DNA of 64,000 nt from contig CM041108.1 in the NCBI GenBank assembly GCA_023079485.1, forward strand, positions 1,116,001 to 1,180,000. Direction: 5' to 3'. This stretch comes from Archilochus colubris (taxonomy: Eukaryota > Chordata > Aves > Apodiformes > Trochilidae). The position numbers were made by a program, and so were the translations under genes. The notes under the pieces were generated by a model that did not search any database, was not told the DNA's origin, and worked only from the letters and a program-made list of their open reading frames with translations. Of this stretch, positions 1-12,940 are shown piece after piece. Within the stretch, counting starts at the first letter, position 1. The number at the start of each line of letters is the position of its first letter.

Positions 1-2422
1 TTTCCCCCTATCCCTGTGCATGGGGCTGAGTTTCCTTCAGGGTAGAGGCAACCCCAGAAGCAGCCAAGCATCAGAAATAAACAAACCCTTGCTACAGGTT
101 GGACGTGTGGGCTGGGCTTGGTAGTGCAAAAATGCAGAGAAATGTTAAAATCTGGATAAATTAAAAAGAGAGAACCACTGGTGAAGGAGAAATGCAGCTG
201 ATGAGATCACCAACACATCTGCCCTGGTTATGTCCCACCAAGAATTAAAACCACCCCGTTGCCTTGTTATGAGCCACTGTGCCGAATATCATGAACCTTC
301 TGGAGATCTGGATTTAATTGCAGCTCCAATTAATGATCTGTTTTACAAGCAGTTTGCTGGATTTTTTTTTTTTTTTTTCGTGTGGGTTTTTAATTTCATC
401 CCTTTTTAAGTAGCCCTTCCTGCAAAGCCAAATTGCTGGCTTGGTGTGGGGGACCAGATGACCTCCCTGTGCCAAACTTCTGCAGCTTGTTTAGCTGAGT
501 ATCAGACTGACAAAGGCATCTTTGCCCACACAGTCCAGGCAGGATCTAAATCTCCTGAACACTGCTCCCCTGGAGCAGATGGAAACCTTCTGAGGGCTGA
601 AAGGAGAGCTCAGGTCCCATTTCATCTTTGTTTATTTGTGTTGTGGCTGAGCAGGGTGCAGCCACTGGAGAGGATTGGGCAAGCCAAGATGAAGCTTTGG
701 CAGCTTCTCTTCTCATCCTCCTCTTCCCATCCAGCCCTCCCTCCAGCTGGGCTCCTCCAGCATCTCCCAGCACAGCCTAAAGGTGGAGGACCCGATTTAA
801 TTAAGTAATGAGAATCGAATATGATAGCTACAAGCATCAGCTAATTAAAAGGAGGGAAACTGCAAATGAGAAGTGCCATGAATTCAGTAAAAATCAATCA
901 AATTAGAGCCTCTCATCAGCCCTTCAAATGGGTCTGGTCTTCTCTGTCCTTTTTGCTGCTTAACTCTTTGCACCACCAGGTTTTGCTCAGTGGTAGGGGA
1001 GGATGCTGAAGAGGCAGCTGCTGGGAGAGGAAGAGACCTGTGGCCACCCTGGTGTTTTCACCTTCTCCTGAGCATGGCTGGCCCTGTGTTTTCCTCTCCT
1101 CTCTGCAGGTTTCTTCTCTTTCCTTTCCTCTCCTTTCCTTTCCACTGGCAGGGCCCTTCTTCCCCTAAGTCTTCACCCAAGACTACGGCAGCAGCACCCA
1201 CCAGAGGAGGAGGAAGAAAAATCCCACTTAATCAAAGAGAATATTAAAGCTGAGCTTTTTGTACAGCAACAGGCCTCAGCTTGAGAAATCCCCCCTGTCA
1301 GCGGGGGGATGAGTGAGGGAGAAGGGAAGGAGATAAAAAGGCATCAGAGTTTTAATTAAAACACTGCATCCCTCTTTTGGTTGCAGCTCCTTTCCCTTCC
1401 TTCAGCTTCACCCTTTAAATGCTCCTTATCAAAGATGTACAAATTCCACTAACTGGGTGCACACTTTTGCTTGAAAAAGCCCCATTTCTGGGGCTGGTTC
1501 CCAGTGTGGGTGGGTAGCTGGCCAGCAGCAGGAAAATCATCATCCCAGGGGGAAAACCATCCCAACCTCTGTGATTTTCTTCTCCATGATTGGTTTTGCT
1601 GCCTGATGGAAGCTACCCCGGGGCACACCCCAGCCAGGCAACCTCCCCTGGAGCTGCCATGAGGCAGAGAGGTAAAGCAAGGTGTGTGATGATGAAATCT
1701 TTGTTGCAGAGAGCTAATTTACCTCCACGAGGCTTGCTTGGGTTTCTCAGGGACCACATCTCCCCACTTTGCATTGCTCTGACCCATTGGAAGGGAGGAT
1801 ATCCACGGGAGATCAGTTTTGGCTGAGCCCACCAACATTTCACAGGGAATGCTCTCCTCCCTGCCTGATTCCCAAACATTCATCTTAGGAAAAGGACCAC
1901 AGGTCCTTTCATGGCCACCAGCCCATGCTGCAGTTCCTTTCTAATTGGGCTGCAGGAAACTGGGCTGGTTTCACCCTGCAGGAACCAGATGGGATTTGGG
2001 ATTCAGGGAGCCTGGAACATGGGGAAAATTTCCCCATTCCCTGCATTTCCCTCTTTTTTGTCTGCTTTTTTTTTTGCAGGGATACGTGGCAGGACTGTGG
2101 AAAATCCTGGTCTCTGGCAGCATGAAATGTTTAATCCTGAGCAGAGCCAGGAGGCCAGGACACCTGGGCTGGGAGCTGGTGTTTGCCAAGCTGTCTTGCC
2201 TAATAATTAGCAGAGTGGCAGAACTCAGGGTGCACAGATTCCATTCCTGAATATCTCAAGCCCTATTTCTTCTGGGAGTGAAAACTGGGAAGGTGGGAGG
2301 GGTGACCCTAAGCCAGGTTCCCTTTTCCCCACCTGGGAGGAGCTTTCTCCATCCCTTCTGCAGGGCTGCAGCAGGACCCCACTCGTTTTTGCTTTGCCAC
2401 TCAGCACCTCTGCTGCTTCCTT

Positions 2423-2590
2423 CACAGAAGGATCACAGAATGTTTGGGTTGGAAGAAACCTCCAAGCTCATCCAGTCCAACCTTTGACTTACACCACAGT
2501 CAGCTCCTAACCCATGTCCTTAAGGACCAGCTCCAAATGCCTTTTAAATGCCTCCAGGCATGGGGACTCCACCACTGTCCTGGGCAAAGG
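2423..2590 (-). mobile_element. CR1 retroposon fragment (3' end)
   Basis: The + strand reads ggatcacagaatgtttgggt then ggaagaaacctccaagctca and tccagtccaacc, which is the reverse complement of the CR1 LINE 3' end. It continues with the typical 'ccttaaggaccagctcc', 'cctccaggcatggggactcc' and 'accactgtcctgggcaa' blocks. The far boundary is approximate. CR1 is the dominant non-LTR retroposon of birds; this copy is 5'-truncated and lacks any intact ORF. Confidence 0.88.
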
Positions 2591-3450
2591 ACATCTCATT
2601 GCAACTCTCCCTCCTCATCTCAGAGGCCCAGGTGGCCACCAGGGTCACCACCACCATCACCTCAAGATCCTAAAATTCAGGCTGTGCTCTGTCCCTTCCC
2701 ATCTGGAGTAAAACCTGGAATCCACCATCTCCCCAGGTCCCACTGCTGGGTCCCAGTGACAGCTGCTGGCAGCACGGGGCTGCAGCCAACTGCTGGCCCT
2801 GACAAGCAGCATTAATTAGGATGTGATACACCAGGAGGTGACACATCTGAAGCACAGCAGAGCTGGCAGTGTCACTCCCAGCACAGGGAGGGGGCTACAC
2901 ACATCTCTCTGAATTAAAGGCGAGTGGGAGCTGCCAGGTGGCAGCATCAGGGCTGGCCCCAGCCAGGGGCTGCCTTGTTCCTGTTGTCCCCAGGCTGGTC
3001 CAGAGGTACTTTCCCTGCCTGGGAGCAAACTCAGGCATCAGGTTTCTGCCTTCTGTCTTGCCTGAAGGAAGGACAAAGCTAGGACACCACTCTGCTGTGG
3101 CCCAGGTGTGGGTTTCTCATTGAGGTGCAGTGTCTGCTGCAGGTTTGGCACCACTCGTGTCCTCTGCCCTCACTCAGGCAGTGTCCTCGGTCCCACAGCC
3201 TTGATAGGAACCTCTGCTTGGGTGGCCTGGATGTGCCCAGGTATAAACCATGGGCTGCAGACCCAACTGTGCATCTATCCTGCCCCATACCTCTCTGGCC
3301 ATCACCCCCCCGTCACACCTGGACCTTTGGGGTGACATCTCCCTTGGCAGGATGGAGGCCATCAGCCCAAGCTGTTGGTGTCCCCCAGGATACAAAGAGC
3401 TGGGGCAGGAGACCTGCAAGGACTGGTGACTGCACCAGGCTTTTGGGTGG

Positions 3451-3510
3451 GTCACCATCACCACCGTCACCACCACCATCACTATCACCATCACCACCAT
3501 CACCACCACT
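3451..3510 (+). repeat. CAC/CAT trinucleotide-rich tract
   Basis: A 60-bp run of cac, cat and cgt/cta triplets (caccatcaccaccgtcacca and onward), imperfect. Its reading as poly-His/Thr or poly-Val/Met is an artefact of the period of three. Confidence 0.93.
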
Positions 3511-5199
3511 TCCTCAAGACCAATAGGACTAGTAAAGCTTTTAGGGTGGCTTAACTAACACCTTCAGTAGTTTATCTTTTGGAAGAACTTTACCCTGGAG
3601 ATGAAGGGGTTTTAAGTGAGGGTTTTTTTCTGACTTTACACCAGAAACATCTTCATCTTTGGCATAACTGCACCCAAGTCAAATGGGGAAGAATCTGTCC
3701 CTTCCTTTGGTGCCTTTGCTCAGGGTCTGGCTCTGACGCAGTCTCTGTCTCCTGGACTCCTGGCAGCAATGTGCTCCTCAATTGCTGGAAGTTATTTCCC
3801 AGTCCTCCCCAGACTGCACACAGGGGCCCAGTTAGGCAGGTGAAGAGTTCAGCTCCTGCATGGATGTTGTACTGTAATTGTCATTGCTCTACAAGGAGCT
3901 TCAGATGGATCTCAAGTGGAAATAACAGCCCTGGTTTTATAGGGCTCTAGAAATACAAACCCAGACCTAATACTGCAGAAGAGCAGAGCCACCTCCCCAA
4001 GCACCATGGATGTGATTGCTTTTTCCAGCTCCAGGGGAGCTTTTCTTGAGCAAATGGAACCTATTCCCATTTCCATGTAATGGGCTGCAGGGAATAGGCA
4101 AAAGAAAAGCCCAGGTTGTCAGGAAGTGAAGCCCCTCCAGGAGAAATCTCAGCAAGGCTCAGCTCTTGGTGTGCCCCCAGGTGTCTCAGAGCAATGAGAG
4201 CCCTGGGAGGGGGACTCAGAGAGGGACCTGGTTCTTGGTGTCATCCAAGTTTATAGAGAAGTAAAGATCCCATAAGAGCCCAGCCCCATGGCTTGGGTCA
4301 GAAACTGTCCACATGCACATGAAAATACAGATTCAGCTTTACAATGTTAATGATCTGTAAAGAAGAATTTGTCTCCAGCACTTTGGAGATGCTTCCCTGG
4401 TGAAATTATTGAATTAAAAAAAAATTAAATTTGTGGTTAAACCATGTTCTGGATGCATGTTTGGATGGAGGAGCCAAGGGGGATGTTCCTCCTGCAGAGC
4501 CTGCCCCATGCACATCTCTGTGTTTCCCCAAAATACAAGGTGTGGTTTGGGGCTTTGGACTTGGTGCTCCCTCACTGCTGGACCTCACTGAGTTGCTTAC
4601 AACTTCTGGTGTTGATTCAGGCTGGTGTCCATCACCAAATGAAACATTCACCCTGGCTTTGGTGTCACTTCTCTCCTCTACCACATCCTACAAATGTCCC
4701 TGTTCCCCACATCCCCACCCAAGGATTCACGGACCACCTCCCACCATTAAAAAAGAAGGATGATGTTAGCTTGGGCTTCCTTTGTTCCTTGCCAATGGAT
4801 TTAAAAATAAAAAATAAAAGACCCTTGTGATTTGGGCTGGGAAATCAGATGTTGGGGGGGTGAGAGAGAGAAGGATTTCTCAACATAATGAAAACACAAA
4901 TGGACAAGATAATTATCTTCATAAGGGCTTGGATCCATGACAATACATCTCATTTTATAAAGCCCATTAGAGTTGGGATTTTATGCAGAACACTAAAAGA
5001 AACCTAAAAATATAAGGCAATAGAGTCAAAGCAGTGGGGATTATTAAAGGGGTGGGGGGGGGGGAAGAGAGGGTGTTATATTGGAGGCAATAAACCCTGG
5101 AAGAACCAGGAAAACAATGTTCCAGTAAAACCATAATAAATGAATGTGGTTTAATTACTTGGTAAATAACTAAGATATTTCTGCAGGTTTTATAGTGTC

Positions 5200-5276
5200 A
5201 CTAAAAACAAAACAAAAAAAGGAAAAGAAAAAAAAAGGAAAAAAAAAAAAAAAAGAGAAAAAAGAGAAAAAAGAAA
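5200..5276 (+). repeat. A-rich low-complexity tract
   Basis: About 75 bp of mostly A with scattered G and C (aaaacaaaacaaaaaaagg and onward). Confidence 0.93.
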
Positions 5277-7519
5277 ACCTCAACCCTTCATACATTAAGG
5301 ATTCAGCCAAGATTATTTTTCTGGAGACAGAACTGCAGAAGAGTGTCATTTTAGCAATTTACTTTTTTAAATAATAGTATATTATTTTCTGCATGGATCC
5401 ACTTTTTCAACCTCTCCTGTGCTTTTAAGATATCATTTACCATTAGTTGGTTTTCTTCTCTTTCCACACTCAGCATACTCTTGAGTCTTTGAACACACAG
5501 AATTATATTATTCTGAGCAATCTTCCCCACCACAGCAAAAAGCAAACACTTAGGGAAACTCCTGGAGGGTCTCAATTTTAATAATGATCTTTCATGTGCT
5601 TGGGACCTAATTGCAAGATATTATATGGGTGGTTTAGAAAATATAAGCACATTTTGCATTGCTTTCTCTTTGCCGATTAAAGAGCTGAAATCCAAAGGGT
5701 GGCTGTTCTGCCTCCTCCCCTGCAAGGGCTGCTGGGTTAGACTGAAACGAAGTGTTTTGATTTAAAAACCTTTTCCTTTCTTCTGAATAGCTCCTGTGCA
5801 GCTGAATGAAACCCAGCTCTCAATTTTATTTTCTAGGGAGGGTGGGTTAAGTGCAGAGAGGAGGGACCCCAATGCTGTGGGTGCTCCATCAACACCACTC
5901 TGCCTGTCCCCCTGCCATGCCCATCATGGTCCTGGGGGACAACGACCTCTGCATAGCAGTAAGCACCTTGCTGGTGTTCTCATGAGTTTTATTTATCCAG
6001 TCCTTGTGGGGACCTGAGGTGAAACCCACCCTGGCAGAGGGGAGCATCTGGACCCCATGGTGATGCCAGGATGCATGAGCCAACATGGGGGGGGTTTGAA
6101 CATCTTGTTTCCTTCCCTTTCTTGAGGGGCTGACCTTCATGTTGGGGTGTCTTTAATTCCCCTTGAATATTTCCTCAGCACTCAAGCCTCTGCAAGGAGA
6201 GCTGGGATCAAAACCCCCCCGCTACATTTTCTGAACAGGCTCTTAGTGCAGGAAAACTGTGTCAGGGCATCACTGGGAGAAACTCAGAGCTTTATTTGTT
6301 GGGAAAAACAGCCAGGCAGTTCCTCCCCCTTCCCCATCCCCATCCCCCAGCAAGCAGACCCCTGTGCAACGTGTGGTTTTGATCCTCCTGGCAACGTCAG
6401 CGTTGTTATCTGGTGGAACCCAAGCAGCTTTTTGCTGCAAACATCTCTTCTTGTTGGTGATTAACCTTGGAGCTGAACATTCCCAGCACCCCTTGGCTGT
6501 ACCCCCAGTGGGGTTCTCCTAAGATGAGTGCTGGGGGAGGATGCATTTCAGACTGAGCCTGAATTTCAGCCTGGGCTGGAGGTGGAATTGCAAAAGCTTT
6601 GAGCATCTCCACATCTAAATTCCTGCCATGCCTTGGGTTTAGCCAGAGGAGCCCTCACTGCCTGGCTTGTTTTGGGGGGGGGGAAATGTTGCTTTGTCCT
6701 GTTCCAGGTCTGGCTGCACTTCCATGGGGCTGAAACCAACTCAGCATCCCCACTGCGGAGGAGTTTTTAACCCATCTGCTTGTGTCTCTGCAAAGAGAAG
6801 AGAAACTTCCATTTGGGAATGCCATGAAAGAGGGAGAATGTTGGAAAGCTCAGGCCTCCTGGAGTTTCTCCGGGTGGCTCCCATGGGGAAAAGTCCCTTC
6901 CCCCCTGATTTTGTCTGAAAATCCCCAGAAAGGGCTAAGCAGCATCTGTAAAAGTTGCAGTCTCCTGCAGCTGCAGAGAGAAGGCTTTAAAATATGATCT
7001 CTTAAAAGTTCAAGGCTCAGGAGGGAAATAGAAGGAAAACACTAAAATTTACTTTTTTAAAAAGTGTCTGTGATTTTTTTTTTTTTTAAGATGTTCCTGT
7101 GAGGTGTGGGCATAAATCATGGTTTTATTTGAACACTAGGATTGGGAACTGAATCTCTTCTTCTTTTTCCTTGGGGCCAGGGAGCAGTGGATGCTTAAAG
7201 CTCATAAAGTCCCTTAAAATGTTCTTGTCCTTCTAAGAGAGTGCTGCTCACAGAGGCAAAGTCTGAGCAACCCTTCCAGGGCTCTGGCTGTTGCTTGTAT
7301 TTTCTCCAAGCAGCTTTACCCCTTCAGTGCCAGTTCCTCTGCTTCCAGAAGCAGGACACCCTCTGTTTCTTGCTAGGATCTTATTCTGGCAAAATAAGGA
7401 TCTCTGCTGTAATTCAAAATCCAGAAGCAATTCTTTAAAGCAAATTTAAAGTCCTCAGGACAGGTTTTTTTTAAAAAAAAAAAAAAAAATTAAAAATCAA
7501 ACCTACGAGGTTTACTCCC

Positions 7520-7850
7520 TAGCTGGCAGAGCAGTGAAATAAATATATAACAGCTTGAATTGAAATGCCAGGGAAGCCATCCAAAATAAATATGCAATAT
7601 TTTCCTGCAAAAGACCATAATTTTATTTTTATTTTTCACTCCCAGTATGATCAGGCTACTTTACATTTTAATAAATGCATAGTTATGAAGGGGAAAATAG
7701 TATTGCTTTGATATGGCAGAGATTATTTGATCAAATAACATATTAGAACTTTTCAGGACTGCAACATGGAGGGAAAATGTTTGTTTCTTCACAGTATTCC
7801 TCTATCTAATAGGCAATTATTGCAAACAAATAATTATACTCTGAGACAAA
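7520..7850. other. AT-rich non-repetitive block
   Basis: The block has many A/T-rich motifs (aaataaatatgcaatatttt, aataaatgcatagttatgaa, tttgatcaaataacatatta) and is not a simple repeat. It may be a regulatory element or just AT-rich intron. Confidence 0.22.
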
Positions 7851-10800
7851 TAGGGAAAAATTAAGGTTATCTGGGATGGAACAGCACAAAAAAAAATGGC
7901 TGGTAAGATAACAGTAAGGGAGCAATGTATAAATGAGTGTTTTGGAGATAATTGTGTATCACACAGCTGATTGGGGGTTGAAAAATGAGGCTGGGCTGAT
8001 GAGGTGGGAGAGGAGCTCTGGATCCCCCTGCTCACTCGAGAGGCAAAGGGTGGGAGCATCCCCTGGAGCTGCCTTGGCTCCAGCTCTTTGGCCACTGCCA
8101 AGGGTCACGAGGAGGTAGAAACTGCAGGTTCTTAATATTGCATCTAATGAATCTCCTCAGCTTTAGGGAGGAAGGAAAGACCAACAAATAATTCTTGCCC
8201 TTGCTCTTTGCCTGCTTGTCCAAAGCCTGCTCAGCCCATTCTGAGCAGGAGGCTCCGTGGGAGCCCAGCTCTCATAACTGGCTGAGGGAACTTCAGCTCC
8301 TTGAGGGCATCCAGGGAAGGGGAAACTGCTGGGATGGAGTCCCCAAATCATTAAATCACACGGACTGAGAGATGTGGAAGCAAGAGCCAGTCACACCTGG
8401 GATTCTGCTCTGCAGGCCAGGGACAAGGAGGTGACTCCAGGCTGCAGGGCCACCCCTCCTGCTGGAAACAAGGGGAGGGCACCCAGAGCAGACTTTTGTC
8501 ATCGTGTCACCCCCTTGATGACATTGCTGAAGGGCTTGGGGAGGGCTGGGCATGGTTGTCCTGCCAGCTGCACACATGCCATGGGCTCAGAGGTTGGGTA
8601 GCCAGCCCTGGGGACAAGGCAGTGCCACCAGTTATCACTGCTGCTGGTTGGCCATGTGTGCAGGGCTGTGTGTGAGATCAAGGCTCCTTCTAGCTGGGAA
8701 CAGGAGGAAGAGCAACCAACAAGCACTCAGCAGGTACCCAGGCTCCTTCTCAGCACGAGCTGGAGGAAGAGGGAAGTGGGAACTGCTCTTAATGAGCTCA
8801 GCCCCCAGGCTGGTAGCCACGAGCATCCTGGAGATGTCTACACTACATCTCCCCTCTAAACCTTGTAGAGAAGGAGAGAAAAGCCCTTGTGTGCTTTAAA
8901 AGGACTGGTTCCCCTGCTTTTTGATGGTCCTGGATGAAAAGACATTAGGTTTCCTCAACCTTGGAAATGCCACTGGTGGGTATGGTAATTCTGGTTCATC
9001 CTCATGGACTTTACTGCCAGGCTGAGATAAATCCCACCTAAATTCTGCTTCCTGTCTGTCACAGGTAGGATGCCTCAGCTGGCAGAGGTACTGCTCTGTG
9101 CTAAGGAGAGTTTGGAAAAGCCCATGGGACTCAGCCAGCAGTTGGAATTACCCAGGGTGAAGCACATCCCCTGGAGTGTTTCTCCCACCCAATGCTCATC
9201 CTTCCCACCCTCCATTCCCCCAGCCACAAGTTGTGTGTGAACAGCCTTTTCCTGCACAGAGGAATTCTCGCTTTCCCTTTGCAGCCTGCCTGCCATAATC
9301 CACTTAAAATGTGCAGCTTTTTTCTGTCTTTTTTTTTTCCTTTTGTGAGCCTGCCTTTAAACTCTTGATGTAGCTCTTTTTCCATCTGTTCCTGCCCATG
9401 CATCTTCTCTCCGCGCTGTCTAATGACTTACTCTCACTAGGAAGAGCCTGTATATTAATATTATCATTATAATTCTTCTTTCCACCACTTCAGATCTTGT
9501 GAGGAATGTAATTGCTAAAGCAGTTTTGTTTTTTTTTTTTTCCCAGCTACATCGTGATAACCCAGCAAGTTACGGGGGAGGTTAGACTATCACTTTGCTC
9601 AGTAGTTTCCATTTCCCTTCAGCGTTGCTTTCTGAAGGCCCCCAATTGCACAGTGAAGGCAAATCCCACACTAGTGGATTCATTATTAACATTGTTGTTC
9701 CTGACATTATTAAGTTAGTGCCTGGCAGTCCCAATTATGGGCTGGGAGCCCGGTGTGCTATGGGGGCTCATTTCCCGACGAACTCCTCTTCCATCACTCC
9801 CTGCTCCTTCATCTTTGGCTCATTCTGCACCCCAGAATTTCTCTCTGGATTCACTCCACATCTTCCCGGGGAGAATATTTTCCTGTGCCTTTTTCTCTTC
9901 CCCCCCAGGGGACCCAGCTCTGAGGTTCTCGTTCAGATAATGGGCCCTGGGGTGTTTATTCCACTCCGTTGCAGTGGAGTTAATGGGCTCCGTGGGTTTC
10001 AGACCTGCTGGAAATTAATCTTCATTTTGTGCCGGGGTGAGGAAACCCAGGGAAGTGGCTTCACTTTCACCCTCAGAGCAGATTCCTGCAGGTTCCAGGT
10101 TAATGGGACATGAAGGAGGAGGCAGCACAGCCGGGGCAGGTGCCTCCAGTGTGAGCTTCTCCATTTCCTTCTCTCCCTGAACCTTCCTAGGGACTGTAGG
10201 AACACTCACAATTAATACAAATATTGCCTGCGAGGAGACTGCTGGCTCCAGAGTGCCTTGTACTTATTAAGCAAAGCTGAGTATTTTCATTAAGAGATGC
10301 TGACATTATTAAGATCACTTAGTTGTCTCCTGGCACTGGTGTGGGCTCGGCTCAGCACGTTCCCCAGTTTGTCTGGGACACCTGAAATTCACCCATCAGC
10401 CTTCTCCCCGTGATCCCAGGTCTGGTTTGGGCAGTCCTGGTCTCTCCCTCCTCTGACTCAGTTCGAAGGACTCAGGTGGATGGAGAGCTGGGCTTTCATT
10501 ATTCACATGGCGTGCACCTGAAAATTGCCTTGCCTGCTGGCTTCCAAATTGAGCACATTAAACACAATGCCTTAAACCTCCGGAATATGGAAATATCCAG
10601 GGAGGACCTCAGATTTAAAGGCGTTGCTCAGTGGAGTCCCAGTTCCAGAGGCTGGCAAGGAGTTCAGATAACAGAGGACACGTTGTTGGTGAGGAGCCAG
10701 GGAGGAGAGAGGGGGGGCAAGTGGTGGAAGAGGCAGCCAGATGGGGTCCTGCTCAAAGAGGAGATGCTGCGTGGGATCCTGGCAAAGAGGAAGAGTTGGG

Positions 10801-11119
10801 ATGGATTAAAATGCAGCAAAAAAACAGGCTCCATCCCCTGCCTGGCTCTGTGCCCTGTGACAGCTTTTGTCTTGGGCAGCACGAGTGGGCTGGGGGGGTG
10901 GTCCCAGCTGGGCAAAGTCCATGGCTGCACATCAGGGCTGGTGGGAGAGATGCTGGGCTGGGCATGCCAAAGCCCCACTTGGTTCCTCTCTGTTTTGCTC
11001 AGGAACTGCTTTAAGTTTGTATGTTGCTCCTTGTTCTGCTGGACACTGTCCCTTTGGCCCTTCCTGATGGCTTCACCATCACTGAGCAACTCAGTGTTGA
11101 CAAGGAGAGGTTGTTGCTG

Positions 11120-11225
11120 TTTTCTAGGTGGGGAAACTGAGGCAGAGGAAGGAAAACAGCTCTTTGTCAGAGCCTCGGTAGCAGAGGATGGCACAAAAGC
11201 CAAGTATCTTGTGTTGGGCTTCATA
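11120..11225 (+). repeat. Ancient MIR/L2-like SINE remnant (family uncertain)
   Basis: The core ctaggtggggaaactgaggc agrees with the 'gatggggaaactgaggcacagag' module shared by MIR/L2-type tails of amniotes; the following cagagcctcggtagcagagg and aaaagccaagtatctt are a weak match to the part after it. It lies inside the long open frame at 10386-11558, which argues against that frame being an old protein gene. Confidence 0.45.
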
Positions 11226-12359
11226 CCCACCACTCCTCTGACCCAGTTATCTCATCATTATTCACTGGTGACATGCCAGGATCTCCCTGAAACACACTGT
11301 TTTTCATTAAAGATGGCAAAACCAGAGCTGGACCACTGCTGTTCAGATGGGGTGTCCAAACTGCCTTTGGATTTAAGTAGCCCATTTCACCACTCGCTTG
11401 GGATGGATCTCTCCAGGCCTCCCAATCTTCACAAATGGATTTTACAACCCCACCCCCCTGCAGACAGATCCCCACACAGACCCTTGGAAAGGTTTCTCAC
11501 CTGCAATTTTCTCCAAACCCTGCTGTACAACAGCGTGGCTGCTCAGGTTGGGAAATGAATAAGGTGAAAAATATTGAGTTTCAGATGGGAATTTAATTAA
11601 CAAGGATTTGATTTAGATAGTGGGTTTCCACTTCTGTGATTAGAAAAGCATTGTGTGGTCTTCAGTGACCAATAGTGATGGAGACTTTGATTTAAGATTT
11701 CAGCTTGAGAGAGGAGCCCTTGGTAATTTGACATCCCTTAGCAGAAGGCACCTGTGGCTCAGAGGAGGACAGCAGTTGGAAAATTAAATTCAAACAATTG
11801 CTAACCTCTCCCTTGTTGGCACAACATGTCCTCTTTTTGCTTGACCTCCTCCTAAGCAAAGCAGACAGGTGCCTCTGCTTCTAACATGAGCCTTTATGCC
11901 AAGGGAAAAAACCTCCTGTCCCCAACACTTCTGGTTTAAAGAGAGGCCAAATCCAACTCCAGGTTTTCTCCTCGTCTCCAGGTTGTTCCAGTTTTGGGTT
12001 CTGTTTCTGCTCCCTCTCTGGCTGAGCTGCTGAGTTTCCCCTCTGTTAAAGCCAGTCCTGGGCAGCGTGGTTCCCATCTCCTGGCTGGAGGAGCATCCTG
12101 CAGCATCGCCTCCCACTCCCCCAGGCACTCCCTGGGTGCTGCATTAATTGAATAATATATTTTAATGCCAGGCCTGGCAGCTTGCTCTAAATGATTGTAA
12201 ACAGGGAGTCTGACATGAAAGCAGAGACTGCAAACATAACATTTTACGGCTTAATACCAGCAATTAGAAGGGGGGCAGGTTACAGTTTGGAGCAAAGGTT
12301 TCTTCTCCGCAGAGGGGCTGCTTGATCTGCGAGGCATTCCTGGAGGTTTGCAGAGTTAG

Positions 12360-12940
12360 CCCCATGCCCGGCTCCAGCTCTGGGGATGCTGGCTAGTGGT
12401 AGCCAAGGGCTGGGCAGGGGGAGGTGAGCAGATGCAGCCTGTCAGAGGCAGCAGATGCCTCATTAGCCACAGCCCAGCTGCACGGAGGGGGCGGACAGCC
12501 GGGAGCCCTGGGCTGGGAAATGAAGTTGTCGAGCACTCGCTCTTGCTCTCCCCTCTCCTCTTTCCCCCCCTTCTCCTCTCGTCTCTGCTTTGCGACAGCT
12601 CCCTCCCCATTCCCATCACACCCCTGTTGTAACCATCTCCATTTACCCACCCCGAGATTCATCTCTTGTTGCACAGGGAGGGAAAAGGGCTGCGAGCCAA
12701 ACACCCATCGATTCCTGCTGGCGCGGGAGCAAGTGGGAGGGGGTCAGGGTTGGGTGGCCCAAGAGGGGGATGTTTGGCACCGAGTGTGTCATCTCCGACC
12801 TTATTTCCCTGTGAGCTGGCTACTGCAGTGCAAGTCATCACTCAGCAGCTTAAACAAAGTGTAGTACAAGACAATTCAATTAAGCCAGCAGAAGTCAATA
12901 GTGCAGCTCGGTTCGGTTCGTGCGGCACTTCCCCAGCCAG
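12360..12940. other. CpG-enriched non-repetitive block in intron 1
   Basis: By eye there are roughly 19 CpGs in 580 bp, above the CpG-poor background, including gggggcggacagccgggag, gtcgagcactcgctc, gctggcgcgggagc and ctcggttcggttcgtgcgg. No TATA box or clear first exon is visible. It could be a conserved element or a weak alternative promoter. Confidence 0.25.
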
